A DNA stretch of 38,373 bases from Bacteroidales bacterium (GCA_019429365.1 JAHYJD010000024.1:1-38373); one strand, 5' to 3'. Shown: positions 16,826 through 26,880, counted from the stretch's first letter. Numbers and translations: made by a program. The notes: generated by a model not told the origin, from the sequence alone.

Positions 16826-16956
16826 TGCCGGTTTGTTTCAAATGGTGAATTTACAAGATTAGGAGGGTTTAAAAAAATCATGTAAAAAACTTTTATGGAA
16901 AAACATTCACCTTGTCAAATTGTTATGATTTTATAAAACCGAAAATATACGAAAAA

Positions 16957-17523
16957 ATGAAAACTTCCAATCGCTTACCATTTATGTTGCTTACCCTTGT
17001 TGCAGCCATTGTTTTTATAAGTGCAAATAATTTTCAGGAAAAACCCATGATAACCCTGCACGACTTTACAGTTGAAGATATTTATGGTGATGAATTTGAC
17101 CTGTCTTCCCTTTCGGGGAAAAAGGTGATGGTGGTAAATACCGCATCGCGCTGCGGGCTCACCCCTCAGTACGAAGACCTTGAAAAACTATATCAGGATT
17201 ACAGCGACAAAGGATTTGTCATCATTGGCTTTCCGGCCAATAACTTCATGAATCAGGAGCCCGGCACCAATGAGGATATTATCACCTTTTGCCAGGAAAA
17301 TTACGGAGTTTCCTTCCCCATGATGTCAAAAATTTCTGTGAAAGGCAACGACATGCACCCCCTTTACCAGTGGCTTACCAAAAAAAGCCTGAACGGGAAA
17401 TTCGATGCCGAAGTGACCTGGAACTTTCAGAAGTTTCTGATTGATGAACAAGGCCATTTGGTTGATGTGCTTTCTCCGCGCGAAAAGCCCTATTCGGAAA
17501 AGGTGGTTGAGTGGCTGAATTGA
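16957..17523 (+). CDS. Glutathione peroxidase-family thiol peroxidase, exported
   Basis: It reduces hydroperoxides with thiols; bacterial members with two reactive cysteines mostly use thioredoxin. Numbering from the ATG at 16957, an N-terminal hydrophobic segment (about 7-23) suggests export or membrane anchoring. The peroxidatic residue is Cys66 (NTASRCGLTPQ), not selenocysteine. Gln100 (NQEPG) and the Trp/Asn of TWNFQKF complete the catalytic tetrad. Cys112 (ITFCQENYG) sits where thioredoxin-dependent enzymes carry the resolving Cys, while the usual FPCNQ cysteine is Ala. The start was chosen because it begins the signal segment. A terminator follows. Confidence 0.9.
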   Translation: MKTSNRLPFMLLTLVAAIVFISANNFQEKPMITLHDFTVEDIYGDEFDLSSLSGKKVMVVNTASRCGLTPQYEDLEKLYQDYSDKGFVIIGFPANNFMNQEPGTNEDIITFCQENYGVSFPMMSKISVKGNDMHPLYQWLTKKSLNGKFDAEVTWNFQKFLIDEQGHLVDVLSPREKPYSEKVVEWLN

Positions 17524-17569
17524 TGATTTAGTTGGTTATGGGCCGAAATAATGGCCTTGATGGTTTGGT

Positions 17570-17605
17570 AAAAGGCATGCATTTTTAGGTTGCGTGCCTT
17601 TTTAT
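17570..17605 (+). terminator. Rho-independent terminator after the peroxidase gene
   Basis: A stem of about 11 bp (AAAGGCATGCA with TGCGTGCCTTT, one G-T pair, 9-nt loop) is followed by TTTTATTTTTA. It lies about 47 nt after the stop codon. Confidence 0.75.
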
Positions 17606-17639
17606 TTTTATAGTGCAACAAACAAATGGGCTTTTATTT

Positions 17640-17647
17640 TATCTTTG
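17640..17647 (+). promoter_or_regulatory. Putative -7 element of the SNF2 helicase gene
   Basis: TATCTTTG matches TAnnTTTG, 31 nt upstream of the ATG at 17679 and just after the preceding terminator. The -33 region has no clear TTTG. Confidence 0.4.
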
Positions 17648-17678
17648 TAGGTTGTACCTCATAATACGGCAAAAGGCG

Positions 17679-20600
17679 ATGCAGCACGACCAAAATACAA
17701 GTTTCGGCAATGACTTTAAATTTGTTTTCGCCATTACCGAAAACCCGCCACTTGGTTATATGATAGAGCCTTTTGCGGTGAAAGCCATTGGGCAGGGACA
17801 GTTTAGTTACGATTTTCAACGAATAAATCCTGCCACCGCCGGAGATTATTTCATCAATATTAGCCAGGCTCACCAAAAACTTCTTAAGCTTTTCAGCCAA
17901 TATGGCGACGAAGCCCTGCTAAAGCGCTTCAACAAAGACAAGCTTAAACCCACCCTGTTTTTCGAGAGCCTTACACCCGATTTTGTTGCAACCCATATTC
18001 GTCCGGTGGTTGACAAGAAGATGCACGAAATGGCAGCCATCTTGCTTGAGAACGATATACCCTTGTATTATAAAGGGCTGAAAAACGATCGCATTCAGGA
18101 AGAGCCCATTCTTTTGGCTCCCGATCTGGTAGATCCGGTTTTTTATTTCAACAGAACCGAAAATGGGATTGAATACAGACTGGTAATCCATCATAACGAC
18201 AAGGAAATCTCTCTGCTGGGTTCCGAAGCCATGCTGCTTGGTCAAAAGCCCTGCCTGCTGCTCATCGGCAGGACTCTTTACCGGTTCGACAAGGATTGGG
18301 AAGGCAAAAAACTAACGCCTTTTTTTACGAAGGAGTTTGTTATGGTGCCAAAAACTGCCGAAAAAGCCTACTTTCAGAAGTTTGTGCTTGATGCGGTGAG
18401 GCAATATAAGGTTAAACCCGAAGGCTTTTCGGTAGAAACCCTGGAGGTGCAACCCACCCCAGCACTGAAGCTGGAACAGAACTGGCAAAATCACTGGGTG
18501 TTGCAGGCCGCTTTCGAGTATGGCAATAGTGTTTTTCAGCACGGAGACACCACCCTTTCTAAAGTTTCCATGAAGGAAGAGAAAGGAAATTTCTCCTTTG
18601 AAAAAGTGAAGCGCGACCTGGCATTTGAAAAGAAGTGGGTAAAGCAGTTGGAAAAAATTGGCCTTATCAACCGTGGGGGCGATGGGTTGTACCTGTGGTA
18701 TCCTGCCCGTGAAACGCAGGAGGGTGATGGAGATCCTCGCTTTGCCACCATGCACGAATACATCGACTGGCTGTCGGCCCACCGCGAAGCCTTGGGTTTA
18801 AAAGATATCAACGTGGAGCAGGATTCGGGCAACGCCGCTTTTTTTTTGGGCAGTCCGCAAGTAAGACTTGAGGTTAGCGATCGCAACGATTGGTTCGATT
18901 TGTATGGTACAGTGAGCTTCGGGCCACACGAAATACCTTTTCTAAGGCTTAAAAACCATATCCTTCAGGGCCGCCGTGAGTTTGCCCTGCCCGATGGCTC
19001 CATTGGGCTGATTCCCTCCGAATGGTTCGAGAAATACCAGGATGTGCTTAAGTTCTCTTCCGGGAAAGGAAACACCCTGCAGTTGAAAAAGCACCACTAT
19101 ACCCTGTTGGGGCAGCTTAAGGAGGAGGCCGGCACTCCCATTGAAGGACTGGAAGAAGCCATGATGACCTTCAGCCCGCCATCGCTTCCCGCCGGGATAA
19201 AAGCAGTACTGCGGCCCTACCAGCTTCAGGGTTTTCAGTGGATGAGTTTTCTGAACAAGAACCGTCTGGGCGGTTGCCTGGCCGACGACATGGGCCTGGG
19301 GAAAACGCTGCAGACCCTGGCCATGCTGGTACACGCCCATAAGGTGGCAGAAACAGCACCAGGAAAAACTTTTGCAGAGACCACAACTCTGGCAGAACAG
19401 AAACGCGCCCCGCAACTGGAGCTATTCACGGAAGGGGAAGGTGAGCCTGAACCCCGGAATGCAGGCACCTCGCTGCTGGTGATGCCCCTTTCACTTATTC
19501 ATAACTGGGTGCGCGAGATCAGCCGCTTCGCACCTGCGCTCAGTGTGTTGCAGCACACCGGCCCGGCACGCAGTGCAAGCACCCGGCCCTTCAAACGCTA
19601 CGACCTGGTGCTTACCACCTATGGTACGGTGCGCAACGACATTGAAATGCTCGAAAAATTCCGCTTTAACTATGTAGTGCTCGACGAAAGCCAGATCATA
19701 AAAAACGCAGAATCGAAGATTTTTAACGCCATAAAAAAGCTAAACGCCAGCCACCGCCTGGTGCTTACCGGCACCCCCGTTGAAAACAGCCTGAATGACT
19801 TGTGGTCGCAGTTTTCATTTCTGAATCCCGGGCTGTTGGGCAACCTTAGCTACTTCAGGGAAGAATTTGTGCAGCCCATAGAGCGCAACCACGACCCCCG
19901 CAAGCAGCGGAAACTGCACCAGATCATTGAGCCATTCATTCTTCGCCGCACCAAGGCTGAAGTGGCCAAAGAGCTGCCCGAGCTTACCGAAACGGTGCGC
20001 TATTGCGAGATGAGCGAGGAGCACCAAAAGTTTTATGAAACCCGTAAATCGCAGATCCGCAACCTTATCCTGGAGCAGGTAGAGAAGCAGGGCATGGACA
20101 AATCGCGCTTTTTTATCCTTAGCAGTTTGATGAAGTTGCGGCTCATGGCCAACCACCCGCTCATGGTCGATCCGGAATATGCCTTCGACTCAGGCAAATT
20201 TATCGAGGTACGCGAAAACATTGGCAAGCTCATGGCCGAAGGCCACAAAGTGCTCATTTTTTCGCAGTTTGTGAAACACCTGAATATTTACCGAAACTAT
20301 TTTGAAGATGAAAGGCTGCCCTATAACCTTTTAACAGGCCAGATTGCAGGCAGGGACAGGGAAAGGCTCATCAGCGACTTCCAAAACGACCCCGCGAAGC
20401 GGCTGTTCCTGATCTCACTCAAAGCCGGTGGGGTAGGGCTAAACCTTACCGGGGCCGACTATGTGTTTATGCTCGACCCCTGGTGGAACCCGGCAGTGGA
20501 GAAACAGGCCATAAACCGTGCCCACCGAATAGGGCAGGACAAGAATGTTTTTGTGTACAAATTCATTACGCGCGACACAGTGGAAGAAAAGATATTGCTG

Positions 20601-20699
20601 CTCCAGCAGCGCAAAACCACCCTGGCCGAAATGCTTATCGACAGGAATAACCCCATGAAAAACCTCGGTGAGGCAGAGATCAGGGATTTGATTGCATAA
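17679..20699 (+). CDS. SNF2-family DEAD/DEAH-type helicase/ATPase
   Basis: A 1006-aa bacterial SNF2 protein that uses ATP to translocate on double-stranded nucleic acid; cellular role unknown. The N-terminal half (1-500) has no motif I can name and resembles the associated region of bacterial SNF2 proteins. The helicase core begins with LRPYQLQGFQWM (Q-motif region). Then come Walker A DDMGLGKT (about 535-542), the DEAH-box equivalent LDESQ (about 667), LTGTPVENSLNDLWSQ, and the C-terminal lobe KAGGVGLNLTGADYV and NRAHRIGQ (about 915-950). The insertion between motifs I and Ia is long and charged. The ATG at 17679 was preferred over an upstream GTG because the GTG would lie 5' of the predicted promoter. 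Confidence 0.9.
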   Translation: MQHDQNTSFGNDFKFVFAITENPPLGYMIEPFAVKAIGQGQFSYDFQRINPATAGDYFINISQAHQKLLKLFSQYGDEALLKRFNKDKLKPTLFFESLTPDFVATHIRPVVDKKMHEMAAILLENDIPLYYKGLKNDRIQEEPILLAPDLVDPVFYFNRTENGIEYRLVIHHNDKEISLLGSEAMLLGQKPCLLLIGRTLYRFDKDWEGKKLTPFFTKEFVMVPKTAEKAYFQKFVLDAVRQYKVKPEGFSVETLEVQPTPALKLEQNWQNHWVLQAAFEYGNSVFQHGDTTLSKVSMKEEKGNFSFEKVKRDLAFEKKWVKQLEKIGLINRGGDGLYLWYPARETQEGDGDPRFATMHEYIDWLSAHREALGLKDINVEQDSGNAAFFLGSPQVRLEVSDRNDWFDLYGTVSFGPHEIPFLRLKNHILQGRREFALPDGSIGLIPSEWFEKYQDVLKFSSGKGNTLQLKKHHYTLLGQLKEEAGTPIEGLEEAMMTFSPPSLPAGIKAVLRPYQLQGFQWMSFLNKNRLGGCLADDMGLGKTLQTLAMLVHAHKVAETAPGKTFAETTTLAEQKRAPQLELFTEGEGEPEPRNAGTSLLVMPLSLIHNWVREISRFAPALSVLQHTGPARSASTRPFKRYDLVLTTYGTVRNDIEMLEKFRFNYVVLDESQIIKNAESKIFNAIKKLNASHRLVLTGTPVENSLNDLWSQFSFLNPGLLGNLSYFREEFVQPIERNHDPRKQRKLHQIIEPFILRRTKAEVAKELPELTETVRYCEMSEEHQKFYETRKSQIRNLILEQVEKQGMDKSRFFILSSLMKLRLMANHPLMVDPEYAFDSGKFIEVRENIGKLMAEGHKVLIFSQFVKHLNIYRNYFEDERLPYNLLTGQIAGRDRERLISDFQNDPAKRLFLISLKAGGVGLNLTGADYVFMLDPWWNPAVEKQAINRAHRIGQDKNVFVYKFITRDTVEEKILLLQQRKTTLAEMLIDRNNPMKNLGEAEIRDLIA

Positions 20700-20727
20700 A
20701 TTATTATGAAGCCGGTTTCTGGTTAAA

Positions 20728-21846
20728 CTAGTTAATTTTCTGAAAAACCCGCACGTAGTCCACTTTCATTTGCTGTGGAAAAACCGTGGAGGAATCAGGG
20801 TTGCCGGGCCAGTTTCCCCCAACGGCCAGGTTGAAAATGAGGTAGAATTCCTGGTGGAATTCCGAAAGATGGTCGGGTGTGATATCAACTTCGTAAAACT
20901 TGTTATCATTCACAAACCACCTAATGTATTCCTCATCCCAAATGATGGTGAAGACGTGGTATTCGTCGGCAAAAGTACCCGTTGCCAGGGTATAGGTGCC
21001 TCCGGTATGCTGGTGCCCGTTATTATCAAAGTGTACGGTTCCATGCACTTCTTTTTCTCTTCCATTTCCGCCAATCATTTCCATAATGTCGATTTCGCCG
21101 CATTTTGGCCAGCCAACACTTGTAATGTCGTTTCCGAGCATCCAAAGCGCAGGCCAGATACCTTGCCCCACAGGAAGCAGGGCCCTGATATCAATGCGCC
21201 CGTATTGAAAGGATTGCCTGCCCTGGGTTTTAATCCTGGCAGAAGTATAATTTTTGTTTTGAATGGTTTCATTGCGGGCTTCTATTATTAATGTGCTTCC
21301 CGAAACTGAGGCATTTTGAGCACGGTAGTACTGGAGTTCATTGTTGCCCCAACCGCAGAGATTTGGACAACCATCGCCCACTTCATACACCCAATCATTA
21401 ATATTCAGAGCGTTCCCCTCGAATTCATCATGCCATACCAGCTCATAGCCTTCATATTCAAGTGGGGTAACAAAGCCCTGATTAACCGAAACAGGAAATT
21501 TAATTTCCACCTCCCGTTTACCGGTAATAAATTTCCCCGAGGATCCATAAGCCTTGATATGGATTTCATATGTTCCGGTTTCAGAAAAAGTGTATTCAAA
21601 CGTACCTGTAGTGTTGGTGGCTGCCAGGTCAGTTTCTGAATTAACATACAGCTCGTATTTCACCGCATTCCTGGCATTGGCCTCTATTTTTATTGAACCC
21701 GGATCGTTCTCGGAATGAGAGATGATGATCTGCAGATAAGTGGGAATCCCGTTGTTCTCAGGACCTTCTTCTGCATTGCATGATATAAGTGGCAACAAAA
21801 GAGCAAGGGTTGTCAGCAGTCTGATGCTTATTGTTTTGTGTTTCAT
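20728..21846 (-). CDS. GH16 endo-beta-1,3-glucanase (laminarinase-like) lipoprotein
   Basis: A 372-aa surface-type lipoprotein (lipobox LISC, Cys23) with an Ig/PKD-like domain (about 35-117) and a GH16 catalytic domain (about 130-372). The active site GEIDIMEMIGG gives nucleophile Glu251, Asp253 and acid/base Glu256. The ExDxxE beta-bulge form is that of laminarinases, whereas classical lichenases have ExDxE. Aromatic sugar-binding residues flank it (GIWPALWMLG). It is the last gene of the minus-strand PUL operon, 66 bp after the GH3 gene. Expected products are beta-glucan oligosaccharides at the cell surface; activity on mixed-linkage glucan is also possible. Confidence 0.92.
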   Translation of the reverse strand: MKHKTISIRLLTTLALLLPLISCNAEEGPENNGIPTYLQIIISHSENDPGSIKIEANARNAVKYELYVNSETDLAATNTTGTFEYTFSETGTYEIHIKAYGSSGKFITGKREVEIKFPVSVNQGFVTPLEYEGYELVWHDEFEGNALNINDWVYEVGDGCPNLCGWGNNELQYYRAQNASVSGSTLIIEARNETIQNKNYTSARIKTQGRQSFQYGRIDIRALLPVGQGIWPALWMLGNDITSVGWPKCGEIDIMEMIGGNGREKEVHGTVHFDNNGHQHTGGTYTLATGTFADEYHVFTIIWDEEYIRWFVNDNKFYEVDITPDHLSEFHQEFYLIFNLAVGGNWPGNPDSSTVFPQQMKVDYVRVFQKIN

Positions 21847-21912
21847 TTTTTCGGGTTTTCAGCTTAAGGAATTGCCATTGGATTACTTCGCTGCATTAAA
21901 ACTTGCAGGGTT

Positions 21913-24207
21913 TTATTCCACCAGTTCAAATTCACCTTTCAGCGACAGGTTATTGGATGCCGTTCCAATATACACTTCAAATTTTCCTGTTTCCGGTGCA
22001 AATTGCTTGTCAAGGCGGAAAAATGCCAGGTCGTCAGGGTGAATGGTGAAAGCTACTTCTTTGCTGGCTCCCTTCTCAATCATTATCTTTTCAAAACCTT
22101 TCAGTTGAAGTAAGGGGCGTGAAACGCCTTTCCCGATAACATCCCTTATATAGAGTTGCACTACCTCTTCTCCATCATAATTGCCTGTATTGGTTACGGT
22201 TGCTTTAATGGTTATGCTTTCGCTCATGGTAATGGTATCATTAGTCAACACCAGGTCGCTGTAGGCAAAAGTAGTGTAACTTAACCCATGGCCAAATGCA
22301 AACAAGGGTTCATTGGGAATGTCGCGGTACATTGAGCTGAATTCGAATGGGTTCGGATCGAAGGGCCGGCCAGTATTCAGTTGTTCATAGAAAACAGGAA
22401 TTTGCCCTACGTGATAGGGAAAAGAGGCGGGCAATTTCCCGGAAGGGTTATAATCCCCAAACAACACATCGGCAATGGCATGTCCCGATTCGGACCCCAG
22501 TAACCAGCAATTCAGGATGGCGTCAGTATGTTCCACCACGTCGGTGAGCACCAGCGGACGCCCGGTGAAAAGGGCCAAAACAACTGGTTTGCCTGTTTTC
22601 CTGATTTCGCGCAGTAATTCAAGCTGCAGCCCTTTCAGAGAAATGTCGGCGTAGCTGCGGCATTCGCCCGAAATGTATGCCGTCTCGCCCAGGGCCATTA
22701 CCACCACATCGGCGCTTCTTGCCGTTGCAATAGCGTGGGCAAACCCACTGCGATCGGTGGTGTTGTAGTCGAGCTGCGTGAAAAATCCCTGCTGCTCATT
22801 TAAGGTCAGACTGGTGCCTTCCGAATACAGAATCTCAGCTCTGTCGCCGACGGCTTCTCGCATGCCTTCAAGCAGAGAAACAGCTGAATTAGGTGTTGCA
22901 CTGCCGCGCCAGTTTCCAATGGGGGCATCCTTATCGTTGGCCAGAGGGCCAATTACGGCAATACGTTTTATATCTTTTGATAAGGGAAGGATGTTGAGAT
23001 CGTTTTTCATCAAAACGATCGATTTCCTTGCAATATCGCGTGATGCTTCCAGATGTTCAGGATGCAAAGTCAATTCCTCTTGCTTTTCCAGGTCACTGTA
23101 CTGATAGGGACTGTCAAACAATCCCAGTTTGAATTTTACATCCAGAATGCGTCGAACCATATCGTCAATCTGTTGCTCAGAAATCTTTTTGTCCTCAATC
23201 AGTTGTTTTCCATAATCCAGGTATAGCCTTCCCATCATGTCCATATCAATGCCTGCATTTAAGCCGTACCAGGCTGCTTCGTAGCGCGATTCAGCAATAC
23301 CATGCTCAATGAGTTCTTCCACCGAAGTCCAGTCAGAAACCACAAAGCCGTTAAATCCCCACTCGTCGCGCAAGACTTCTGTAAACAGCCAGCGGTCGGC
23401 CGATGCTGGAACGCCGGCAATGGTGTTGAATGCCGACATAAAGGTGGCTACGCCGGCATCGATGGCGGCTTGAAATGGCGGGAAATACACTTCCCGCAGC
23501 ATACGTTCCGACATATCCACCATATTATATTCTCGACCGCCGAATGGTGCTCCATAGGCAGCAAAGTGCTTGGCGCATGCGGCAATGGTATTGGCGGCCG
23601 AAAGGTCATCGCCCTGAAATCCCCGCACCCGGGCTATTGCTGCCTGTTCATTAAGATAAACATCTTCGCCGGCACCTTCCATGATCCGACCCCAGCGAGG
23701 GTCGCGTGAAACGTCGATCATGGGGGCGAAGGTCCAGTTGAGGCCATTTGCAGCAGCTTCAACAGCGGCAATGCGGGCGCTTTGCTGCATGGCAGCCCGG
23801 TCGAAACTGGCTGCTTCGGCCAAAGGTATGGGAAACATGGTTTTATAACCATGAATTACATCGAATGCAAAAATCAGCGGAATGCCAAGACGTGATTCTT
23901 CAACGGCAATTTTCTGTAAACGCAAGGTCTCTTCAGCTCCTAATACGTTGAGAAAACTACCGATCAGGCCATCGCGAACCATTTCATCGAAATTCTCGTT
24001 GTGTGCTGAAGTTTCACCTGTGCCTGTGGAAATATAGGGATTGGAAAACTGATTCAGTTGTCCAAGTTTTTCTTCAAGAGTCATTTTTTTCAGCAAGGGT
24101 TCTACCCTGGGGTCGAAACCTGCGGTTTGACTCGTCTTGTTGCGCTGGCAGCCTAAACTTGCCAGAATAATCACTAATAAAATTGAAATTAGTTGAAGCT
24201 TCTTCAT
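21913..24207 (-). CDS. bglX: GH3 beta-glucosidase lipoprotein (BglX-like)
   Basis: A 764-aa exo-acting beta-glucosidase that should release glucose from the oligosaccharides imported by the locus. A lipoprotein signal (MKKLQLISIL...SLGC, Cys20) suggests periplasmic or surface attachment. The GH3 N-terminal barrel holds the substrate-binding KH pair Lys213/His214 (AKHFAAYG) and the nucleophile Asp292 (GFVVSDW). The C-terminal alpha/beta domain and a fibronectin III-like domain (about 660-764) complete the BglX architecture (E. coli BglX 765 aa). It is preceded by GH9 (116 bp gap containing a hairpin) and followed by GH16. Confidence 0.94.
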   Translation of the reverse strand: MKKLQLISILLVIILASLGCQRNKTSQTAGFDPRVEPLLKKMTLEEKLGQLNQFSNPYISTGTGETSAHNENFDEMVRDGLIGSFLNVLGAEETLRLQKIAVEESRLGIPLIFAFDVIHGYKTMFPIPLAEAASFDRAAMQQSARIAAVEAAANGLNWTFAPMIDVSRDPRWGRIMEGAGEDVYLNEQAAIARVRGFQGDDLSAANTIAACAKHFAAYGAPFGGREYNMVDMSERMLREVYFPPFQAAIDAGVATFMSAFNTIAGVPASADRWLFTEVLRDEWGFNGFVVSDWTSVEELIEHGIAESRYEAAWYGLNAGIDMDMMGRLYLDYGKQLIEDKKISEQQIDDMVRRILDVKFKLGLFDSPYQYSDLEKQEELTLHPEHLEASRDIARKSIVLMKNDLNILPLSKDIKRIAVIGPLANDKDAPIGNWRGSATPNSAVSLLEGMREAVGDRAEILYSEGTSLTLNEQQGFFTQLDYNTTDRSGFAHAIATARSADVVVMALGETAYISGECRSYADISLKGLQLELLREIRKTGKPVVLALFTGRPLVLTDVVEHTDAILNCWLLGSESGHAIADVLFGDYNPSGKLPASFPYHVGQIPVFYEQLNTGRPFDPNPFEFSSMYRDIPNEPLFAFGHGLSYTTFAYSDLVLTNDTITMSESITIKATVTNTGNYDGEEVVQLYIRDVIGKGVSRPLLQLKGFEKIMIEKGASKEVAFTIHPDDLAFFRLDKQFAPETGKFEVYIGTASNNLSLKGEFELVE

Positions 24208-24250
24208 AGTTTTAGGTTTTTATTGATTTCGCAAAATAATATTTTTTTCT

Positions 24251-24275
24251 GACTTGCAATGTCGTTTTGCGAGTC
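24251..24275 (-). other. Intercistronic hairpin between GH9 and GH3 genes
   Basis: GACTTGCAA (24251-24259) and TTGCGAGTC (24267-24275) can form a 9-bp stem with one G-T pair and a 7-nt loop. No T-tract follows on the minus strand, so it is not a standard terminator; an mRNA stability or processing role is only a guess. Confidence 0.4.
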
Positions 24276-24323
24276 AAAACTGTGGTTCAATTTATTGATT
24301 TATAATTATCAGGGCAAAAGCCT

Positions 24324-26063
24324 TCATTCTTTGAAATGCCTGGCTTCTATTCCTCCCACGAGGTAAACCAGCGGGGCATTCCAGTTTATGGCAATCTCGT
24401 TGGTTGAGTAGCTGCATACCAGATCCACAAAAGATTTTGCAGGGAAAGGGCTTCGTTCAACATTTTTGGGACAATCAGTAAAAACATCCACATTTGGGCC
24501 GCCAGCTAAAAAACCCGGAACAGGCTCCTCTATCCCATCTGCTTCGGATGGCCGGTGATGGATGTTCATCACTTTTTTATGGCCAAAACCAGTGACGAAA
24601 CAATACCCGGTGGCATTCCGGCCCAAAATATAATCGAGATCAGACAAGGCAGAATGGAAGTACGCTTCATTTCCAGTCAGCCGGTAAGCGACCAGCTTTA
24701 ACATTCCCTCATTGGCTGCCTGGGAGTTGCTGCCCCAGGCAAATTCCTGGATGCTAACCCCATAAGGAGCGGTTTGAGAAACGGAAACAAGCTGATCCAC
24801 AAGGGCCATGAAATCTTCTTTCAACCCAGTTTCTTTTAGCGACTCAGCAAGATTGTCATATTCATCGAGCAGCGAAAGAAATCCAAGGGTGCTTACCTGG
24901 CCCCATGTCGGAACCATTGGTTTGCTGTATTTGTCAATGAGTACATCGAGGTATTCGTGTTTTCCCGTTGCCAGGTATAGCTCGGAAGCAGCCCAGAAAA
25001 ACTCGTCATCGAAATGACTGTCGCCATAAGCACCTGTTTGAATATCTTTTGGCTGCACGTAGGGTATATCCGGGTTCTTTACTGCCCATTCCCATGCCTT
25101 TTCAGCTTTCTCAAGGCTCTCCTCAGACAGTCCGGGAAAATGGATTTCATATTCGCTGAGTATTCGGGAGGCCTGGGCAGCAACGGCTGCAAAATTCAAA
25201 GCGGCTGCGGTGGTTTTGGAAACAACAAAACGGTCGTTGGTTGCTTCATGGGGCATAACCATCCCATCAAAATTTTTGTTGGTTAATTTGTGATAAACGC
25301 CTCCATCGTGTGGATCCTGCATACTGAGCATCCACCGGTAATTATACATGGTTTCAGAAAGCAGGTCAGGCACTCCAGTGCCGCTTTCAGGAATATTTGC
25401 ATCCAAAAGCCCGAAAAATTCCTTAAAATCAACAAGGGCGCGAAACATGGTATAGGTAGAAATGCCACTGTTGACAATATATTTATTGTAATCGCCCGCA
25501 TCGTACCACCCAAATGGCGAAGCAATAATGGTACCTTCCGGCCGGTATTCATCGGCTGCCGACGAATGCACATAAACAATCGTATCGGGATGGCCTGCCG
25601 GGCGCGCCCACTGGCCGCCAAATTGAGGCTCGATGGCCATTCCGGAACGATTGTAATAGAAAGAGCGTAAAACGGCCTTGCTCAGTTCTTCAAAGGGCCG
25701 TTCGGAGATATGAATTTCAAAACTTTCGTTTTCGTTGGGCAACAAAACCTGGTAGAAGCCAGGTTTGGTAATGGCAGAAAAATCGACTTTTCTTACGGCA
25801 TCGCCCGATTGTTCCCAGAATAGGGGTGGTTCTGGAACGGCACTGAAAACCTCATTGCCTTCATGATCCTGAATCAGAACCAGGGCAACGCCCTCTGTAA
25901 CCAGCAGCAGCTTGGGCAGATCAGCCACATAGCCAACCTGGTTGTAATAAGCCATTGGTTCAACAACTGCATTTTTGGCCATAGGGTTGTTGCACGAAGC
26001 TGAAATAGCAGCTAAGATGACCAACCCCCAAAATTTTAACATTTTTTTCGTTGGGGAAATCAT
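24324..26063 (-). CDS. GH9 endoglucanase lipoprotein
   Basis: A 579-aa inverting beta-glucanase. The N-terminal signal ends in a lipobox (ISASC, Cys24). Residues 35-120 form the Ig-like CelD_N domain that precedes many GH9 modules, and the (alpha/alpha)6 barrel covers about 128-575. The catalytic base region GWYDAGDYNKY contains Asp188 and Asp191; the HHRPS motif binds substrate; the proton donor is Glu556 in TNEIAINWN. GH9 enzymes cut beta-1,4 linkages in cellulose, mixed-linkage glucan or xyloglucan. It starts 55 bp after the regulator gene, so the regulator heads this operon. Met8 is an alternative start. Confidence 0.93.
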   Translation of the reverse strand: MISPTKKMLKFWGLVILAAISASCNNPMAKNAVVEPMAYYNQVGYVADLPKLLLVTEGVALVLIQDHEGNEVFSAVPEPPLFWEQSGDAVRKVDFSAITKPGFYQVLLPNENESFEIHISERPFEELSKAVLRSFYYNRSGMAIEPQFGGQWARPAGHPDTIVYVHSSAADEYRPEGTIIASPFGWYDAGDYNKYIVNSGISTYTMFRALVDFKEFFGLLDANIPESGTGVPDLLSETMYNYRWMLSMQDPHDGGVYHKLTNKNFDGMVMPHEATNDRFVVSKTTAAALNFAAVAAQASRILSEYEIHFPGLSEESLEKAEKAWEWAVKNPDIPYVQPKDIQTGAYGDSHFDDEFFWAASELYLATGKHEYLDVLIDKYSKPMVPTWGQVSTLGFLSLLDEYDNLAESLKETGLKEDFMALVDQLVSVSQTAPYGVSIQEFAWGSNSQAANEGMLKLVAYRLTGNEAYFHSALSDLDYILGRNATGYCFVTGFGHKKVMNIHHRPSEADGIEEPVPGFLAGGPNVDVFTDCPKNVERSPFPAKSFVDLVCSYSTNEIAINWNAPLVYLVGGIEARHFKE

Positions 26064-26118
26064 TGGAATTTTTTTTAAAGAGCCTTTCTTAAAGGCTGTT
26101 CATTTCCAGAGAAACAGC

Positions 26119-26859
26119 TCATATTGAGAACCAATACTTTGCCCTTTTGGTTCTTTCATATACGTCCCTGCTGAAGATATAAACCTGTGCAGGTTTATGC
26201 GGCACCCCTTTTTGTTTTTCATCCAATGGGATGATATATTTCATTTGTGCCACTTTCTTACGGAAGTTTCTTTTGTCAAGCTTTATTCCAAGCACTGCTT
26301 CATAAAGGTTTTGAAGTTGAGAAAGGGCAAACTTCTCCGGGAGCAGTTCAAAAACAATAGGTTCCCTTACCACTTTGTTGCGAAGGAAATCCAGTGCCTT
26401 GGCAATGATCCTGTCATGGTCAAATCCCAGTTCAGGAAGCTTGTCCACCGGAAACCATTCCGTTTCGGGATGCTGCAGGTCAGGAATAACTTTTGAACTG
26501 TCCACCAAAGCATAATAACCCACCGTAACCACATGATTCATTAAATCCGGGAACCTAAACATGCTCCAAAGCTGATCCTTTTCTTTGCTTAACCTGTCCA
26601 CATCACCAAAAGTGAAAAATTGCTCCAGGTAGATGTTTTCCAGGCCAGTTTTTTCCTTCAGCACGCGGTTGGCGGCATTATACAGGTTTTCGCCCTCAAA
26701 AACATGGTGCCCCTGAAGCGTGTAATCAGAAAAGATGACCTCACCGGATTTGGGGTCTTCCAGTTCGCGCCTGGTAAGAAGTACCTTTAACCCGTTGTTG
26801 CCAAATCCGAAGATGACGCAATCAACCGATATATTGTTAATCAGGGCGGCCTTTTCCAT
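26119..26859 (-). CDS. Nudix-derived transcriptional regulator (NrtR/AraR-like)
   Basis: A 246-aa probable repressor with an N-terminal Nudix fold (1-160) and a C-terminal winged helix (about 168-235; LSQLQNLYEAVLG...FRKKVAQM). In the Nudix box (GHHVFEGENLYN...LKEKTGL, 50-73) the second Gly is His51 and the catalytic REUxEE reads Arg65-Val-Leu-Lys-Glu-Lys70. Two of the metal-binding acids are therefore gone, and it should bind rather than hydrolyse its ligand. Nudix-type sugar regulators such as AraR are known in Bacteroides. The ATG at 26859 was chosen because the upstream extension from a TTG is hydrophobic and overlaps the predicted promoter. Its effector is unknown, probably a sugar or sugar nucleotide from the glucan pathway. 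Confidence 0.88.
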   Translation of the reverse strand: MEKAALINNISVDCVIFGFGNNGLKVLLTRRELEDPKSGEVIFSDYTLQGHHVFEGENLYNAANRVLKEKTGLENIYLEQFFTFGDVDRLSKEKDQLWSMFRFPDLMNHVVTVGYYALVDSSKVIPDLQHPETEWFPVDKLPELGFDHDRIIAKALDFLRNKVVREPIVFELLPEKFALSQLQNLYEAVLGIKLDKRNFRKKVAQMKYIIPLDEKQKGVPHKPAQVYIFSRDVYERTKRAKYWFSI

Positions 26860-26880
26860 TAGCGTATAAGTTACACTCTG

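Noticed and set aside
24241-24275. Terminator between GH9 and GH3
   Set aside because: The hairpin is followed by A rather than T residues on the transcribed strand, so the operon is probably not terminated there.
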